From NCBI GenBank assembly GCA_963784175.1, contig CAWAQJ010000018.1, forward strand, positions 124,001 through 188,000: a stretch of DNA of 64,000 nucleotides. Direction: 5' to 3'. Positions 16,460 through 25,116 of this stretch are shown here, piece after piece (the first letter of the stretch is position 1; every line of letters starts with the position of its first letter). A program made the translations under genes and the position numbers. The notes under the pieces are model-generated. The model was not told the origin of the DNA, did not search any database, and was given only the letters and a program-made list of their open reading frames with translations. This DNA comes from JAIBJN01 sp963784175. GTDB taxonomy: Bacteria; Actinomycetota; Thermoleophilia; Gaiellales; Gaiellaceae.

Positions 16460-16867
16460 ATGCAGATCACGAGCAACATCGAGACGGCGACGGGGCCAAG
16501 CGAATGGTTCACCGGCGACGTCTACCTCGACGCCGTCGCCGCGCCGTCAGGTGCCTCGCGCCTGAGCGCGAGCAGGGTCCACTTCACACCCGGCGCACAC
16601 ACCGCCTGGCACACGCACCCGAACGGCCAGACGATCTACGTCCTCGAGGGCGTCGGCCACGCACAGCGGCGCGGCGGCCCGATCGAGGTCATCCGCCCCG
16701 GCGACCGCGTCTTCTTCGAGCCGGGCGAAGAGCACTGGCACGGCGCCACGGCAACGCGATTCATGACCCACATCGCGATGGTCGAGGTCGACGAGGAAGG
16801 GACCAGTGCGACCTGGGGCGACCACGTCACCGATGAGGAGTACGGGGCGGCGCCGCCGGACTGCTAG
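16460..16867 (+). CDS. Cupin-domain protein
   Basis: The product has 135 residues. The cupin motif 1 reads GAHTAWHTHPNGQTIYVLEG and motif 2 PGDRVFFEPGEEHWHGA, with the His/Glu metal ligands in place. The overall pattern resembles small single-domain cupins of the carboxymuconolactone-associated or YhhW/YesE-like type. AGGAGG precedes the ATG. It may be a metal-dependent dioxygenase or isomerase, or only a binding protein. Substrate unknown. Confidence 0.85.
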   Translation: MQITSNIETATGPSEWFTGDVYLDAVAAPSGASRLSASRVHFTPGAHTAWHTHPNGQTIYVLEGVGHAQRRGGPIEVIRPGDRVFFEPGEEHWHGATATRFMTHIAMVEVDEEGTSATWGDHVTDEEYGAAPPDC

Positions 16868-17005
16868 GGTGACTGCAACGCGGAGGCCTGGACACGGAAG
16901 CCGTTGAGGCTCCGAGGCTCCTCTCCGACTGTCACATCTGGTCTGCGTGCATTCAAGGAGAGCTCGATCCGAGCTCCCATCCTCACGAAATGTCAGGAGC
17001 AGCAC

Positions 17006-17323
17006 ATGCATGCAACCGTTAGACGCTACGACGGTGTCGACGAGACTCGCAGGGACGAGCTCACCAAGAAGGTCAACGAGGCCCTGATTCCTCGCCTGAG
17101 CGAGCTGCCGGGCTTCAGCGGCTACTACCTCGTCGAGGCAGGCGCCGGGGTCATCACCTCGATCAGCCTGTTCGATTCGCAGGAGCATGCCGACGAGTCG
17201 ACCCGTCTCGCCGCCACCTGGATCCGCGACGAGAAGCTCGAGAGTGCGCTTCCGAACGCGCCGAAGATCACGTTCGGCGAGGTCATCGCGAAGAAGACCA
17301 ACGGCGTAGTCACAGCCGTCTAA
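17006..17323 (+). CDS. ABM-like ferredoxin-fold small protein
   Basis: The product has 105 residues. Pattern and length fit a dimeric alpha/beta-barrel (antibiotic-biosynthesis-monooxygenase-like) protein: MHATVRRYDGVD, a long helix with LIPRLSELPGFSGYYLVEA, then SISLFDSQEHADES. AGGAG precedes the ATG at 17006. A TAGGGT box overlaps the cupin stop 136 nt upstream and may be its -10. A strong hairpin follows the stop. Such proteins are often stress or quinone-related monooxygenases. No specific function can be given. Confidence 0.7.
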   Translation: MHATVRRYDGVDETRRDELTKKVNEALIPRLSELPGFSGYYLVEAGAGVITSISLFDSQEHADESTRLAATWIRDEKLESALPNAPKITFGEVIAKKTNGVVTAV

Positions 17324-17341
17324 GCATCATCCAGTCCAGGA

Positions 17342-17368
17342 GGGCAGGCCCCCGGGACGGGCCTGCCC
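17342..17368 (+). terminator. Stem-loop between ABM-like gene and cold-shock gene
   Basis: GGGCAGGCCC (17342-17351) pairs perfectly with GGGCCTGCCC (17359-17368) around a 7-nt loop. There is no T-run. It lies 18 nt after the stop at 17323. It may be a terminator or part of the cold-shock mRNA leader. Confidence 0.55.
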
Positions 17369-17406
17369 CACCAGGGCTCTCGGCAAGCGAACGGAAGGTG
17401 ATCCCG

Positions 17407-17622
17407 GTGGCGAACGGCGCTGTCAAGTGGTTCAACAGGGCGAGCGGATTCGGGCTCATCGAGCCCGACGGAGGCGGCGACGACCTCTTCGTCCATCGAG
17501 CAAGCCTCGATGAGAGCGTGCTCGCAACCGAGGGCGAGAGAGTCGAGTTCGAGTGGCGCGACGGGGGCATGGGCCAGGAGGCGATCAACGTGGTCGCGTC
17601 TCCTTTGAACGGGAAGCCTTGA
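17407..17622 (+). CDS. Cold-shock protein (CspA family)
   Basis: The product has 71 residues. RNP-1-like NRASGFGLIEPDGGGDDLFVH, together with the N-terminal NGAVKWFN, is the CspA cold-shock-domain signature, although GFGLI replaces the common GFGFI. It binds single-stranded RNA/DNA. GTG 17407 lies 8 nt after GGAAGG; GTG 17398 is less well placed. Its stop overlaps the TTG of the zinc-ribbon gene, so the two are coupled. Confidence 0.92.
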   Translation: MANGAVKWFNRASGFGLIEPDGGGDDLFVHRASLDESVLATEGERVEFEWRDGGMGQEAINVVASPLNGKP

Positions 17623-17807
17623 TCGCAGCCGAGCCCGTTCGTGCCGCGACCGAGCTCCGCTGCGCCGAGTGCGGCTACGGCATCATGATCAGCGGTGAGT
17701 CACCGATGTGTCCGATGTGTCGCGCGAGCGCCTGGCAGACGCCCGACCTCGCGCTGACCTCGGAGCAGAGCGGACGTCCGCGCCAGCGGGACGTTCCAAG
17801 CCGTTAG
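17619..17807 (+). CDS. Small zinc-ribbon protein coupled to the cold-shock gene
   Basis: This 62-residue protein starts at a TTG that overlaps the cold-shock stop (TTGA), after GGGAAG. Two Cys pairs, CAECG and CPMC, spaced about 15 residues apart form a zinc-ribbon or rubredoxin-like knuckle; the rest is low-complexity. The next gene starts 8 nt later. The csp-zinc ribbon-66 aa order suggests a small RNA- or nucleic-acid-related operon. Function unknown. Confidence 0.65.
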   Translation: MIAAEPVRAATELRCAECGYGIMISGESPMCPMCRASAWQTPDLALTSEQSGRPRQRDVPSR

Positions 17808-17815
17808 GAGCCCTC

Positions 17816-18016
17816 GTGTATCTCGAAGTGACCTTGGTGAACGGACAGAACTTCTCGATCCCGATCGAGCAGGAGAATTCCGTCGAACGGGAGCTCGAGC
17901 TGTTTCTCAAGCGCGAGGGGCGCTACGCGGACGAGTGGGTTCCGCTCCAGAAGGCCGGCAGAGAGCTCTTCGTGCGCTACGAGCAGATCGTCCTCGTCAG
18001 CCCGAAGACCGACTGA
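17816..18016 (+). CDS. 66-residue hypothetical protein
   Basis: The GTG at 17816 follows TTAGGAG. The product begins MYLEVTLVNGQNFSIPIEQ and looks like a small beta-rich domain with an acidic helix (VERELELFLKREG) and a final beta strand (YEQIVLVSP). A longer upstream reading overlaps the zinc-ribbon gene and lacks a ribosome-binding site. It is the last gene of the cold-shock cluster and faces the VOC gene tail to tail with a 15-nt gap. Confidence 0.65.
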   Translation: MYLEVTLVNGQNFSIPIEQENSVERELELFLKREGRYADEWVPLQKAGRELFVRYEQIVLVSPKTD

Positions 18017-18031
18017 TAGGCGCCGAAGGCC

Positions 18032-18427
18032 CTAACTAGGCGCGAAGAGATCGACAACATTGCCGTCGGGATCCTTCACCTCGGCGTAGCGCTGGCCCCA
18101 GAAGGCGTCCCAGGGCTCACGGTACGCGGCGCCGCCTGCGGCGACGAGCTCCCGGTAGAGCCGGTCGACGTCCTCAGGCGAGTCGCAGAGGAAGGCAAGC
18201 GTCGTTCGCTGTCCGCCCGACGGCGGGGTCCAGTCCGGGGCGAACGAGAGGACCGTCTCCTCCGTGTCGAGCATGAAGCGGATGCCTCCTCCCGGCATGC
18301 TCGCCTCCACGTGGCCGTGGCCCTCCGGGTCGAGATCGGCCGGGAACTCCAGCCCCAGCAGCCGGTAGAAGTCGGCCGCTCGCTGAAGGTCGCCGACGAC
18401 CACGCCGATAGCGTCCATCCGAACCAC
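18032..18427 (-). CDS. VOC (glyoxalase/bleomycin-resistance) family protein
   Basis: The product has 131 residues with the paired beta-alpha-beta-beta-beta units of the VOC superfamily: DAIGVVVGDLQRAADFYRLLGLEF at the start and YAEVKDPDGNVVDLF at the end. It may bind a metal through His/Glu residues of these units, or act in resistance or isomerisation. It starts 9 nt after the SRPBCC gene on the same strand and is probably co-transcribed with it. Confidence 0.88.
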   Translation of the reverse strand: MVRMDAIGVVVGDLQRAADFYRLLGLEFPADLDPEGHGHVEASMPGGGIRFMLDTEETVLSFAPDWTPPSGGQRTTLAFLCDSPEDVDRLYRELVAAGGAAYREPWDAFWGQRYAEVKDPDGNVVDLFAPS

Positions 18428-18436
18428 GCTCGCAGC

Positions 18437-18890
18437 CTACCGGCGCTCGGCCTCGGTCTTCAGGTCTCGTAGCCCGTCGTTCAGCGCGCCGTCGAGCATC
18501 TTCCGAAGCCGGCCGCTGAAGAGGCGGGCAACGAGACCGTCGTACGACTCCTCCGTCTTGACCAGCGTGCCTCCGTTGCGCTCCTCGAGCGTGTGGACGT
18601 GGATCGCCTTCAGGCCCATGGACTTTCCGGTCCAGGCGATCCGGTGAGGCGCCTGGACGTCGGTGAGCCTGGAGACGATCGTCCCCGGCCCCGCCTTCCA
18701 GCGGAACTCGGATCCCTCCTCCAGGCCTCCCTCGAGGGAGGCCGACTTGACCTGCGGGTTCCAGCTCGGCCAGCGGTCGATGCCGGCGAGCACCTCCCAG
18801 ACTGCTTCCGGGCGTGGCCGCGATCTCGATCTCGCTCGCGCCCACGACCGGGGCCTGCTTGTTTGCCTCGGTCACGGCCGGCTGGCTCAT
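18437..18890 (-). pseudogene. SRPBCC family protein with a one-base frameshift
   Basis: The ATG at 18890 reads MSQPAVTEANKQAPVVGASE and continues into a START-like fold. Near 18808 one extra C/G base (plus-strand CTTCC) breaks the frame. With it removed, the protein continues TPEAVWEVLAGIDRWPSWNP and has 150 residues ending at 18437. The second frame alone opens only at 18793. The high similarity on both sides of the break favours a sequence error over decay. Ligand unknown. Confidence 0.7.
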
Positions 18891-19519
18891 GTCGGTTGAA
18901 CGCTAAGCGACCGTGCGTCGGCGGACCGCGGGCGCAGCTCGAGCCAGACGATGCCGGCGAGGAACAGGCCCATGCCGGCCGGGCCGGGCGGCTTGGGATG
19001 GCCGACGGCGAAGATGAGCGCGCCCAGCCCCATGAGCGCGAGCGCGGGCCACGGAGCACGCTTCCTCACGGCCACGATGGCGGAGAACGCGGCGCCGAGC
19101 CACGCGAGCCCCACGGCCGCGTAGAACAGATAGCCCGTGATCGTCTCCTCGCGGAGGTCGTCGATGAGTCGCCCCGCAGCCGCCTGATCGGCTGCCGGAA
19201 GAGCGTTGGCAGTCGCAACGACCTCGCCCATCGCGAGGCCGGCGATCGCGTCGAGCGTCGTGTACAGGATCACGTACGGGAGGATGAATGCCCGCGTCAG
19301 CGTCGCGGCCCTGCTCTCGAGGCCCTCCACGAGGAACCAGAGAGAGAGCGCGATACCCCCGATGAGGAAGAGCTGCGCGAAGTGCAGGGCGATGAACACG
19401 CTGGTGGCCTCGCCCATCCCGGGATCCTCCATCGGATGGATTAGTCCGAGCACGATGTAGAGCAGCGGGGTCCCGAAGAGAACCGTGCGGCGCAAGAGAA
19501 CCCGGTTGTCGCTGTTCAT
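18887..19519 (-). CDS. Six-helix membrane protein, paralogue of 27435-28094
   Basis: The product has 210 residues with about six membrane helices. It shares blocks with the protein at 27435-28094: LRR...TPL...HP at the start, GLESRAA after helix 3, ANALPAADQ in the periplasmic or cytosolic loop and HPKPPGPAG near helix 6. GTG 19528 is an alternative start. It lies beyond the operon terminator at 19573-19612, so it is transcribed separately and leads into the SRPBCC gene (4-nt overlap). Function unknown. Confidence 0.75.
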   Translation of the reverse strand: MNSDNRVLLRRTVLFGTPLLYIVLGLIHPMEDPGMGEATSVFIALHFAQLFLIGGIALSLWFLVEGLESRAATLTRAFILPYVILYTTLDAIAGLAMGEVVATANALPAADQAAAGRLIDDLREETITGYLFYAAVGLAWLGAAFSAIVAVRKRAPWPALALMGLGALIFAVGHPKPPGPAGMGLFLAGIVWLELRPRSADARSLSVQPT

Positions 19520-19572
19520 GTCTCTCACTTTCGGTCGACGCCTATGTCTGCCCGTCGGGAGGTCGGTGAGGC

Positions 19573-19612
19573 GCGAGGGGGTGCGGCTCCGACGGGTGCC
19601 GCACCCCCTCGC
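19573..19612 (-). terminator. 15-bp stem terminator of the envelope operon
   Basis: GCGAGGGGGTGCGGC (19573-19587) pairs perfectly with 19598-19612 around a 10-nt loop, 8 nt after the permease stop. There is no T-run. It closes the minus-strand operon that starts with the kinase at 30.6 kb. Confidence 0.75.
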
Positions 19613-19619
19613 TTGACGT

Positions 19620-22199
19620 CTACTCGTACTGCAGCGCCTTGAGCACGTTCAGGCGCGATGCCCGCCTGGCGGGAAGGACGGCCGCCAGCACGCCCGCGAG
19701 GATCGCGACGAGGGCGAACAGCGCGAGCGTCCTCACGGGTAGCGAGAAGCTGACGCCGTACTGCGAGAGCGCCTGGGCAACGAGCGCGGCCAGGAAGATG
19801 CCGAGCGGCAACCCGAGCGCCGCCCCGATCAGCGCCGTGATCACGCTCTCGTGGCGGATCATCTGCCTCGCCTGCCGGCGGGTCATGCCAACCGCGCGCA
19901 GCATCCCGAGCTCCCGCGTCCGCTCGAACACGGAGAGAACCAGCGTGTTCACCATCCCGAAGAGGCTCACCACGACGGAGAAACCGAGCAGGACGTAGAG
20001 CAGCTGCAGGATGGTCGAGAAGTCCTTCGTCCGGCTCGTGACCAGGCCGCCCTCCGTGTGCAGCTTGGCATCGGGGAATCCGGCGACCGCGCCCTCGAGG
20101 GCGGTCGTCGTCTCCTCGCTCTCCCCGCCGCTGACGTTCACGAAGGTGAAGAGGTTTCTCGGCCGGGCGAAGGTGGAGTCGAAGTTGCGTTGGCTGATGC
20201 TGACCGGGCCGAGCATCTGATCGAGGTCCGGTGGCTCGTAGATTCCTCGTACGACGACGTTGAGCGTGTCCCCGTTCGGGGTCTCGATCGCGAATCGGCT
20301 CCCGACCGCAAGATCGCGGTCGTCGGCGAAGCCCTCCGTCACGATCGCGCCGTCGCCGCCGAGCCGGTCCAGTGCCCCCTCCGAGCCCGGTGACCACGCG
20401 AAGTCGTAGAACCGGGAGATCGTCGTCGGGTCTACGCCCGTCACGTCCACCTCTTCACCTGCAGCGAGGGCCTGGTCAAAGCGCACGCTGGAGGCGAGCT
20501 CCACGCCCGGCGCGGCGGCAAGCGTGTCGCCCGCGTCCGCCGGGACGGGATCGAAGCCGTTGTCGTGCGTGAGGGCGTAGTCGGTGTCGATCTGCTTCTC
20601 GACCGCCGAGTTGGCCGAATCGCGGAGGCTCGCGCCCAGGACTGCGACGACCGAGACGAGCGCCAGCCCGATCATCAGAGCGGCAGCAGTCGCCGCCGTC
20701 CTGCTGGGGTTACGCACCGCGTTCTCGCGGGCGAGCCGGCCAGCCGAGCCGGCGATGTGTCCGGCCGGCCAGCCGACCACAGTGGCAAGCGGCTTGACGA
20801 GGCGCGAGCTCAGCAGCGCAACACCGATGAACAGCGCGATGACGCCGAGCCCGAGCAGGAGAAGAACGCTCTGCGTTCCCAGACCGTCGACGAAAAGCCC
20901 TGCGCCGAGAGCCGCAATCGACACGACGATCGTGACCAGCGCCATGTATGGAGCCCAGGGCGAGAGTCGCGACTTCGGCAGGGTCGATCCTTCTCGCACC
21001 GCCAGGATCGGCGGCACGCGGGTCGCCCTCAACGCCGGGACGATGCTCGCAAGCACCGTGACGAGCGTTCCGACGAGCAGGCTCACGATGATCGTCCGCG
21101 TGGCGATGACCGTCCCGGTCTGCGGCAGGTCGATCCCGAAGGCGACGAAGAGCGAGTTCATCCCCTTGGCGAGCCCGATGCCGAGGACGAGCCCGACGAT
21201 GCCTGCGACGAGGCCGACCACGAACCCTTCGAGGATCACCGAGCGGAGCACCTGGCGACGCGAGCCCCCGAGGGTTCGCAGGGTGGCGAACTCACGCGTG
21301 CGCTGGGCGACCGTGATCGAGAGGGTGTTGAAGATGACGAACGCGCCCACGAAGAGCGCGACAGCCCCGAAGCCGAGCAGGATGTAGGTGATCGGGGCAA
21401 GCTCCGAGGACGTGTTCTCCGACTCGGCTGCGGCACGGGCGTCGCCCGTCTTGACCTCCGCCTCCGCCGGCAGGAGGGGCTGCAGCTGGCTCACGAGCTC
21501 GGTCGGCGAAACGCCTTCCTTGGCCGCGACCGAGATCGCGTCGAAGCGTCCCTCCTTCTGGAAGAGAGCCTGCGCAGTCGGCAGGTCGAAGATCGCGATG
21601 GTCGCTCCGCCGATCGAGTCGACCGATCCGAACGCGGCCACGCCGGTGATCTCGTACTGCTTCACCGGCCCGAGTGCGGCGATGCCGACCGTGTCTCCGA
21701 CACCCAAGCCGGACTTGTCCGACGTGTTGGCGTCGATCACGACCTGGCCGTCGCCCTTGGCCCACTTGCCGGCGGTGAGCTCGAGTGGACTGAAGCGGAG
21801 CTCGCTCGAGTCGATCCCGACGCCGAAGGTCGGCGCCCCGCCGCCGCCCCCGATCGCCTTGCCGTTCTCGTCGACGAGCTTCGCCCCGTTCGAGTTGGCT
21901 TCGAGGTCGGAGATCTCGCCCGCGGCGGCTTCGACACCGGGGAGAGCCCGAACGTCGTCGAGCAGGTCGGCAGAAACCGTCGCGCGCCCGCTGGACGAGA
22001 AGTCGACGATCTTCTTCCCGCTGATGACGGCGTCCGTGCCTTCGTACGACTCCGCGAAGATGCCGTCGAAGGCTTTCTGCATGGTGTCCGTCAGGACGTA
22101 GGCGCCGCTCACCATCGCGACCCCGATGACAACCGCGAGGGCCGTCAGGAAGGTGCGGAGCTTGCGCCCCAGGAGGCCCTTGAGCGTGACGCCGATCAT
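19620..22199 (-). CDS. ABC transporter permease (FtsX/MacB type)
   Basis: The product has 859 residues: an N-terminal membrane helix, a MacB-like periplasmic domain (about 40-240), FtsX-like membrane blocks around 260-400 and 730-859, and a second periplasmic domain between them. Conserved phrases include TLGGSRRQVLRSV and MRRQARQMIRHESV coupling motifs. Such permeases move lipoproteins or other envelope substrates with a partner ATPase. Its ATG overlaps the ATPase stop (ATGA). Confidence 0.9.
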   Translation of the reverse strand: MIGVTLKGLLGRKLRTFLTALAVVIGVAMVSGAYVLTDTMQKAFDGIFAESYEGTDAVISGKKIVDFSSSGRATVSADLLDDVRALPGVEAAAGEISDLEANSNGAKLVDENGKAIGGGGGAPTFGVGIDSSELRFSPLELTAGKWAKGDGQVVIDANTSDKSGLGVGDTVGIAALGPVKQYEITGVAAFGSVDSIGGATIAIFDLPTAQALFQKEGRFDAISVAAKEGVSPTELVSQLQPLLPAEAEVKTGDARAAAESENTSSELAPITYILLGFGAVALFVGAFVIFNTLSITVAQRTREFATLRTLGGSRRQVLRSVILEGFVVGLVAGIVGLVLGIGLAKGMNSLFVAFGIDLPQTGTVIATRTIIVSLLVGTLVTVLASIVPALRATRVPPILAVREGSTLPKSRLSPWAPYMALVTIVVSIAALGAGLFVDGLGTQSVLLLLGLGVIALFIGVALLSSRLVKPLATVVGWPAGHIAGSAGRLARENAVRNPSRTAATAAALMIGLALVSVVAVLGASLRDSANSAVEKQIDTDYALTHDNGFDPVPADAGDTLAAAPGVELASSVRFDQALAAGEEVDVTGVDPTTISRFYDFAWSPGSEGALDRLGGDGAIVTEGFADDRDLAVGSRFAIETPNGDTLNVVVRGIYEPPDLDQMLGPVSISQRNFDSTFARPRNLFTFVNVSGGESEETTTALEGAVAGFPDAKLHTEGGLVTSRTKDFSTILQLLYVLLGFSVVVSLFGMVNTLVLSVFERTRELGMLRAVGMTRRQARQMIRHESVITALIGAALGLPLGIFLAALVAQALSQYGVSFSLPVRTLALFALVAILAGVLAAVLPARRASRLNVLKALQYE

Positions 22200-22987
22200 C
22201 GCCCACTCACCGCTTCCATCGCCTCGAGGATGTCGTGGGCCGACGAGGACTCGAGATCCTTGACGATCAGTCCGTCGGCGAGGAAGAGGACGCGGTCCGC
22301 GATCGCAGCGGCGTGAGCGTCATGCGTGACCATCACGGTCGTCTGGCCGTACGTGGCCACCGAGTCCTGGAGGAGGTCGAGGATCTCGCCGCTCGTGGTC
22401 GAGTCGAGGTTGCCCGTCGGCTCGTCCGCGAACATGACGGTCGGCCTGGAGACGAGGGCCCGGGCGATCGCCACGCGCTGCTGCTGGCCGCCGGAGAGCT
22501 CCGAGGGCTTGTGCGAGAGACGGTCAGTCAGGCCGACCTTGCCGGTCAACTCGTCGACCCAGCCACGCTCGACCTTCGTTCCCGCCAGTTCGAGCGGGAG
22601 GACGACGTTCTCCCGCGCAGTGAGCATCGGGAGAAGGTTGAAGAACTGAAAGATGAAGCCGATGTGCTTGCGCCGGAGCTTCGTCAGCTCCGTGTCGTGG
22701 AGCTGCGTGATGTCGGTGCCCGCAATCGTGACCGCGCCCGACGTCGGCATGTCGAGCCCCGCGAGGATGTGCATCAGCGTCGACTTGCCGGAGCCCGACG
22801 GCCCCATCACGGCGGTCAGCTTGCCCTGGGCAACGTCGAGCGAGACGCCGCGGAGCGCGTCCACCGCGGTGTCGCCCTGCCCGTAGCGACGGGTGACGTC
22901 GGTTGCCGTGACGACCGCAGTCGAAGCGCCGTCGCGCTGACCGTTCCGAGTGTCCTGCTGTTCCGTTTCAACCACTGTCGGCTGCAT
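22196..22987 (-). CDS. ABC transporter ATP-binding protein (MacB/LolD type)
   Basis: The product has 263 residues. Walker A is GPSGSGKST, the Q-loop lies in FIFQFFNLLP, the signature is LSGGQQQR, Walker B is VMFADEPTG with NLDS after it, and the switch His is in VTHD. It powers the FtsX-type permease encoded immediately downstream with a 4-nt overlap. The ATG follows AAGGAG. A 35-residue N-terminal extension precedes the usual domain start. Confidence 0.95.
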   Translation of the reverse strand: MQPTVVETEQQDTRNGQRDGASTAVVTATDVTRRYGQGDTAVDALRGVSLDVAQGKLTAVMGPSGSGKSTLMHILAGLDMPTSGAVTIAGTDITQLHDTELTKLRRKHIGFIFQFFNLLPMLTARENVVLPLELAGTKVERGWVDELTGKVGLTDRLSHKPSELSGGQQQRVAIARALVSRPTVMFADEPTGNLDSTTSGEILDLLQDSVATYGQTTVMVTHDAHAAAIADRVLFLADGLIVKDLESSSAHDILEAMEAVSGR

Positions 22988-23010
22988 GCTTGGCTCCTTG
23001 TGTCTCGTGG

Positions 23011-24333
23011 TCAGTTGCCGTCGAGCAACGCGTCGTCGAAGAAGCCGACCACACGTCGCTCGTACTCCTCAGGCTGCGCGGAAGCGGCGCCGGTGTGGCC
23101 GCCCTTCGCGGCCCAGATCTGCTTGGGCTGGTTCGCGGCCTCGTAGAAGGTCCGGCTGAGGCTCTCGCCGCCCTGGCCGGGGGTGGCGTAGATGAAGAAG
23201 ACCGGGGCCGAGATTTCGGCGCTCAGCTCCTTGAGGCCCGGTGGCGGCAGGTCGCTCGCGAAGATCGCGGCCGCCCCGGTGACCAGGCCGAAGATCGGGA
23301 CCGCGGACCAGCGCTCGGAGCCCGTCAGGTCGACCGCCTCGCGCACGGAGCGGATGCCCGCCCCCTCGGAGACGACCGCCTTCAGGTCGTCGGTCTCCGC
23401 AGCTTCTTGAAGCATCACCTCGCCGCCGACCGAAAGCCCGAGCCCGCCGATGCGGTCGCCGTCGACGTCCGGCCGGGCCTGGAGGTAGGAGATGGCCGCG
23501 TCCAGATCGCCGGTTCCGGCCCAGCCGAGGGCGTTCGGGTCACCTTCGCTCGCGCCCTCGCCGCGCCGGTCGAAGAGCAGCACGCCGTAGCCGTGGCGGG
23601 CGAGGATCCGAGCCGGCGTCTGAGGCCCTTTGCGACCGGGAAAGACGATGACGTTGGCGCCGTTTTTCGAGGGCACGTACCAGCCCTCCAGACGCAGTCC
23701 GTCGGCCGTCGTGAACGAAACATCCTCGTAGGAGGTTCCGAGAGCGGCCTCCGGCACGTAGGCACGCGCCGCGTGAGTGATGACGTACGACTCCGCGACC
23801 GGATAGACGAGCAGGTAGGTGCCGACCAGCAGGCCGAGACCCACGGCCGTGCGCCTCAGGACCCGGCGAACGAGGCTGCCGCCTTTCCTCGATCTCCAGA
23901 GCGTCACGAAGCCGATGCCGACGAGGAGCAGGCCGGCGGGAATCACCAGCAGCCCCGTGTAGTCGTCTCCGGAGGGGCCGTTCTCGCGCGTGTAGTAGCC
24001 GGCCTCGCCGAGGCCCATGACCGCCATGAAGAGCCCGACCCAGATCGCGAGCGTCGCGCGGGCTCCGGGTCGCAGGCGCGGGTAGGCCCAGGCCGCGAGG
24101 ACGAAGAACGCGGTCTGCACGAGCCCGCCGACGAGGTGGTCGCCGGCCGACGTGCCGGGCTGCGGCTGGAGGAAGTTGTCGTCCACGACATGGAGCGCCG
24201 CGATGCCGAGCGCGAGCCGCGCAAGGCCCGACTCGGTCCGAACGAAGGCACCGACCCGCGAGAGAGCAGCACGCCGGCCGGCTCGCGTGGCCAGCGACTC
24301 GTCTCTCGGCGGCGAGACCGTGTGCTCAGACAC
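23011..24333 (-). CDS. Membrane-anchored alpha/beta hydrolase
   Basis: The product has 440 residues: about four to five membrane helices in the first 200 residues, then a soluble alpha/beta-hydrolase domain. The nucleophile elbow is GLSVGGE and the late His is in KGGHTGA. FDRRGEGASEGDPN is the usual strand-4 loop. It probably works on an envelope or lipid ester outside or at the membrane. GTG 24333 overlaps the upstream gene by 8 nt, and the ABC ATPase starts 23 nt after its stop. Confidence 0.85.
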   Translation of the reverse strand: MSEHTVSPPRDESLATRAGRRAALSRVGAFVRTESGLARLALGIAALHVVDDNFLQPQPGTSAGDHLVGGLVQTAFFVLAAWAYPRLRPGARATLAIWVGLFMAVMGLGEAGYYTRENGPSGDDYTGLLVIPAGLLLVGIGFVTLWRSRKGGSLVRRVLRRTAVGLGLLVGTYLLVYPVAESYVITHAARAYVPEAALGTSYEDVSFTTADGLRLEGWYVPSKNGANVIVFPGRKGPQTPARILARHGYGVLLFDRRGEGASEGDPNALGWAGTGDLDAAISYLQARPDVDGDRIGGLGLSVGGEVMLQEAAETDDLKAVVSEGAGIRSVREAVDLTGSERWSAVPIFGLVTGAAAIFASDLPPPGLKELSAEISAPVFFIYATPGQGGESLSRTFYEAANQPKQIWAAKGGHTGAASAQPEEYERRVVGFFDDALLDGN

Positions 24334-25051
24334 CGGAGGTCTCGGGCGCCGGGCGCCGCCGCCGCGCGCCGAAGTAGATGAGGGTCGCGCCGCCGATCAG
24401 GATGAGCACGCCCACGATGAGGAAGGCGATCGCAACCCAGACGAGGGAGGACACACGGGCGCCGAACTGCGCGTCGACGGTGACGTCACGGGAGCCATCG
24501 GCGTTCATGGCCACCGCGGACCACTCGCCCGCTTCCAGAGGCCAGGTGATCGTCTGCGTCCCCGAGCCGCTTGCTTCGACGCTCCAGAAGTCCTGCTCCG
24601 TCGGCGGCGCCGGCTGTGCGCTGCCGTCGACCCGGCGATAGGTCACCGAGAAGGGATCAGCGTCGATATCGGTGATCTCGTCGTATTGAGCACCGGCGAG
24701 ATACCGCTCGACATCGCCTGTCCGGGCGATGCCGATGAAGACCGGCTGTGCCGAGCTCGCCTCGATCCGTGCCGTCGCGAAGCGGTCGCCGAACCAGCCG
24801 GGAACGTCGCCGTCGACGTCGAGGCTCTCCGAGGCGATCGCGTACGAGCTCGACGAGAGCTCGTGCGTGGCGGTCGTGAAGTAGCCGGAGGAGTCGCGCT
24901 CGCCGAGCGCCCACAGGCCGACGCCGCCACCCGCGAGGAAGGCGAGCGCGATGAGGACGACGATGCTGCCGAAGACGAGCAGAAGCACCCGCTTGACCCC
25001 GAAGGGCTCGGACGGCTGTTCGGCACGAACGGGGGCGGTGGCGGTGTTCAT
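24326..25051 (-). CDS. Two-helix membrane protein with extracytoplasmic beta domain
   Basis: The product has 241 residues: membrane helix 1 at about 22-48, an extracytoplasmic domain of about 140 residues with many Ser, Thr and Asp and a beta-sandwich look, then membrane helix 2 at about 200-225 and a basic tail. The ATG follows AGGAGGGATC. It lies between the MMPL and hydrolase genes with an 8-nt overlap to the latter. No family recognised with confidence; an accessory role in the exporter system is inferred. Confidence 0.7.
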   Translation of the reverse strand: MNTATAPVRAEQPSEPFGVKRVLLLVFGSIVVLIALAFLAGGGVGLWALGERDSSGYFTTATHELSSSSYAIASESLDVDGDVPGWFGDRFATARIEASSAQPVFIGIARTGDVERYLAGAQYDEITDIDADPFSVTYRRVDGSAQPAPPTEQDFWSVEASGSGTQTITWPLEAGEWSAVAMNADGSRDVTVDAQFGARVSSLVWVAIAFLIVGVLILIGGATLIYFGARRRRPAPETSGV

Positions 25052-25116
25052 GGTCGATCCCTCCTAGGGGACGCGGCGCGACCGCCCAGTAAGGCGGCCG
25101 CGCCTGCGTTGCGGAC

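Noticed and set aside
20565..22316. 583-codon open frame on the plus strand opposite the ABC permease
   Set aside because: It is the antisense of a well-supported transporter. Its product is rich in Arg, Asp and Glu without family motifs, as expected for GC-rich shadow frames.
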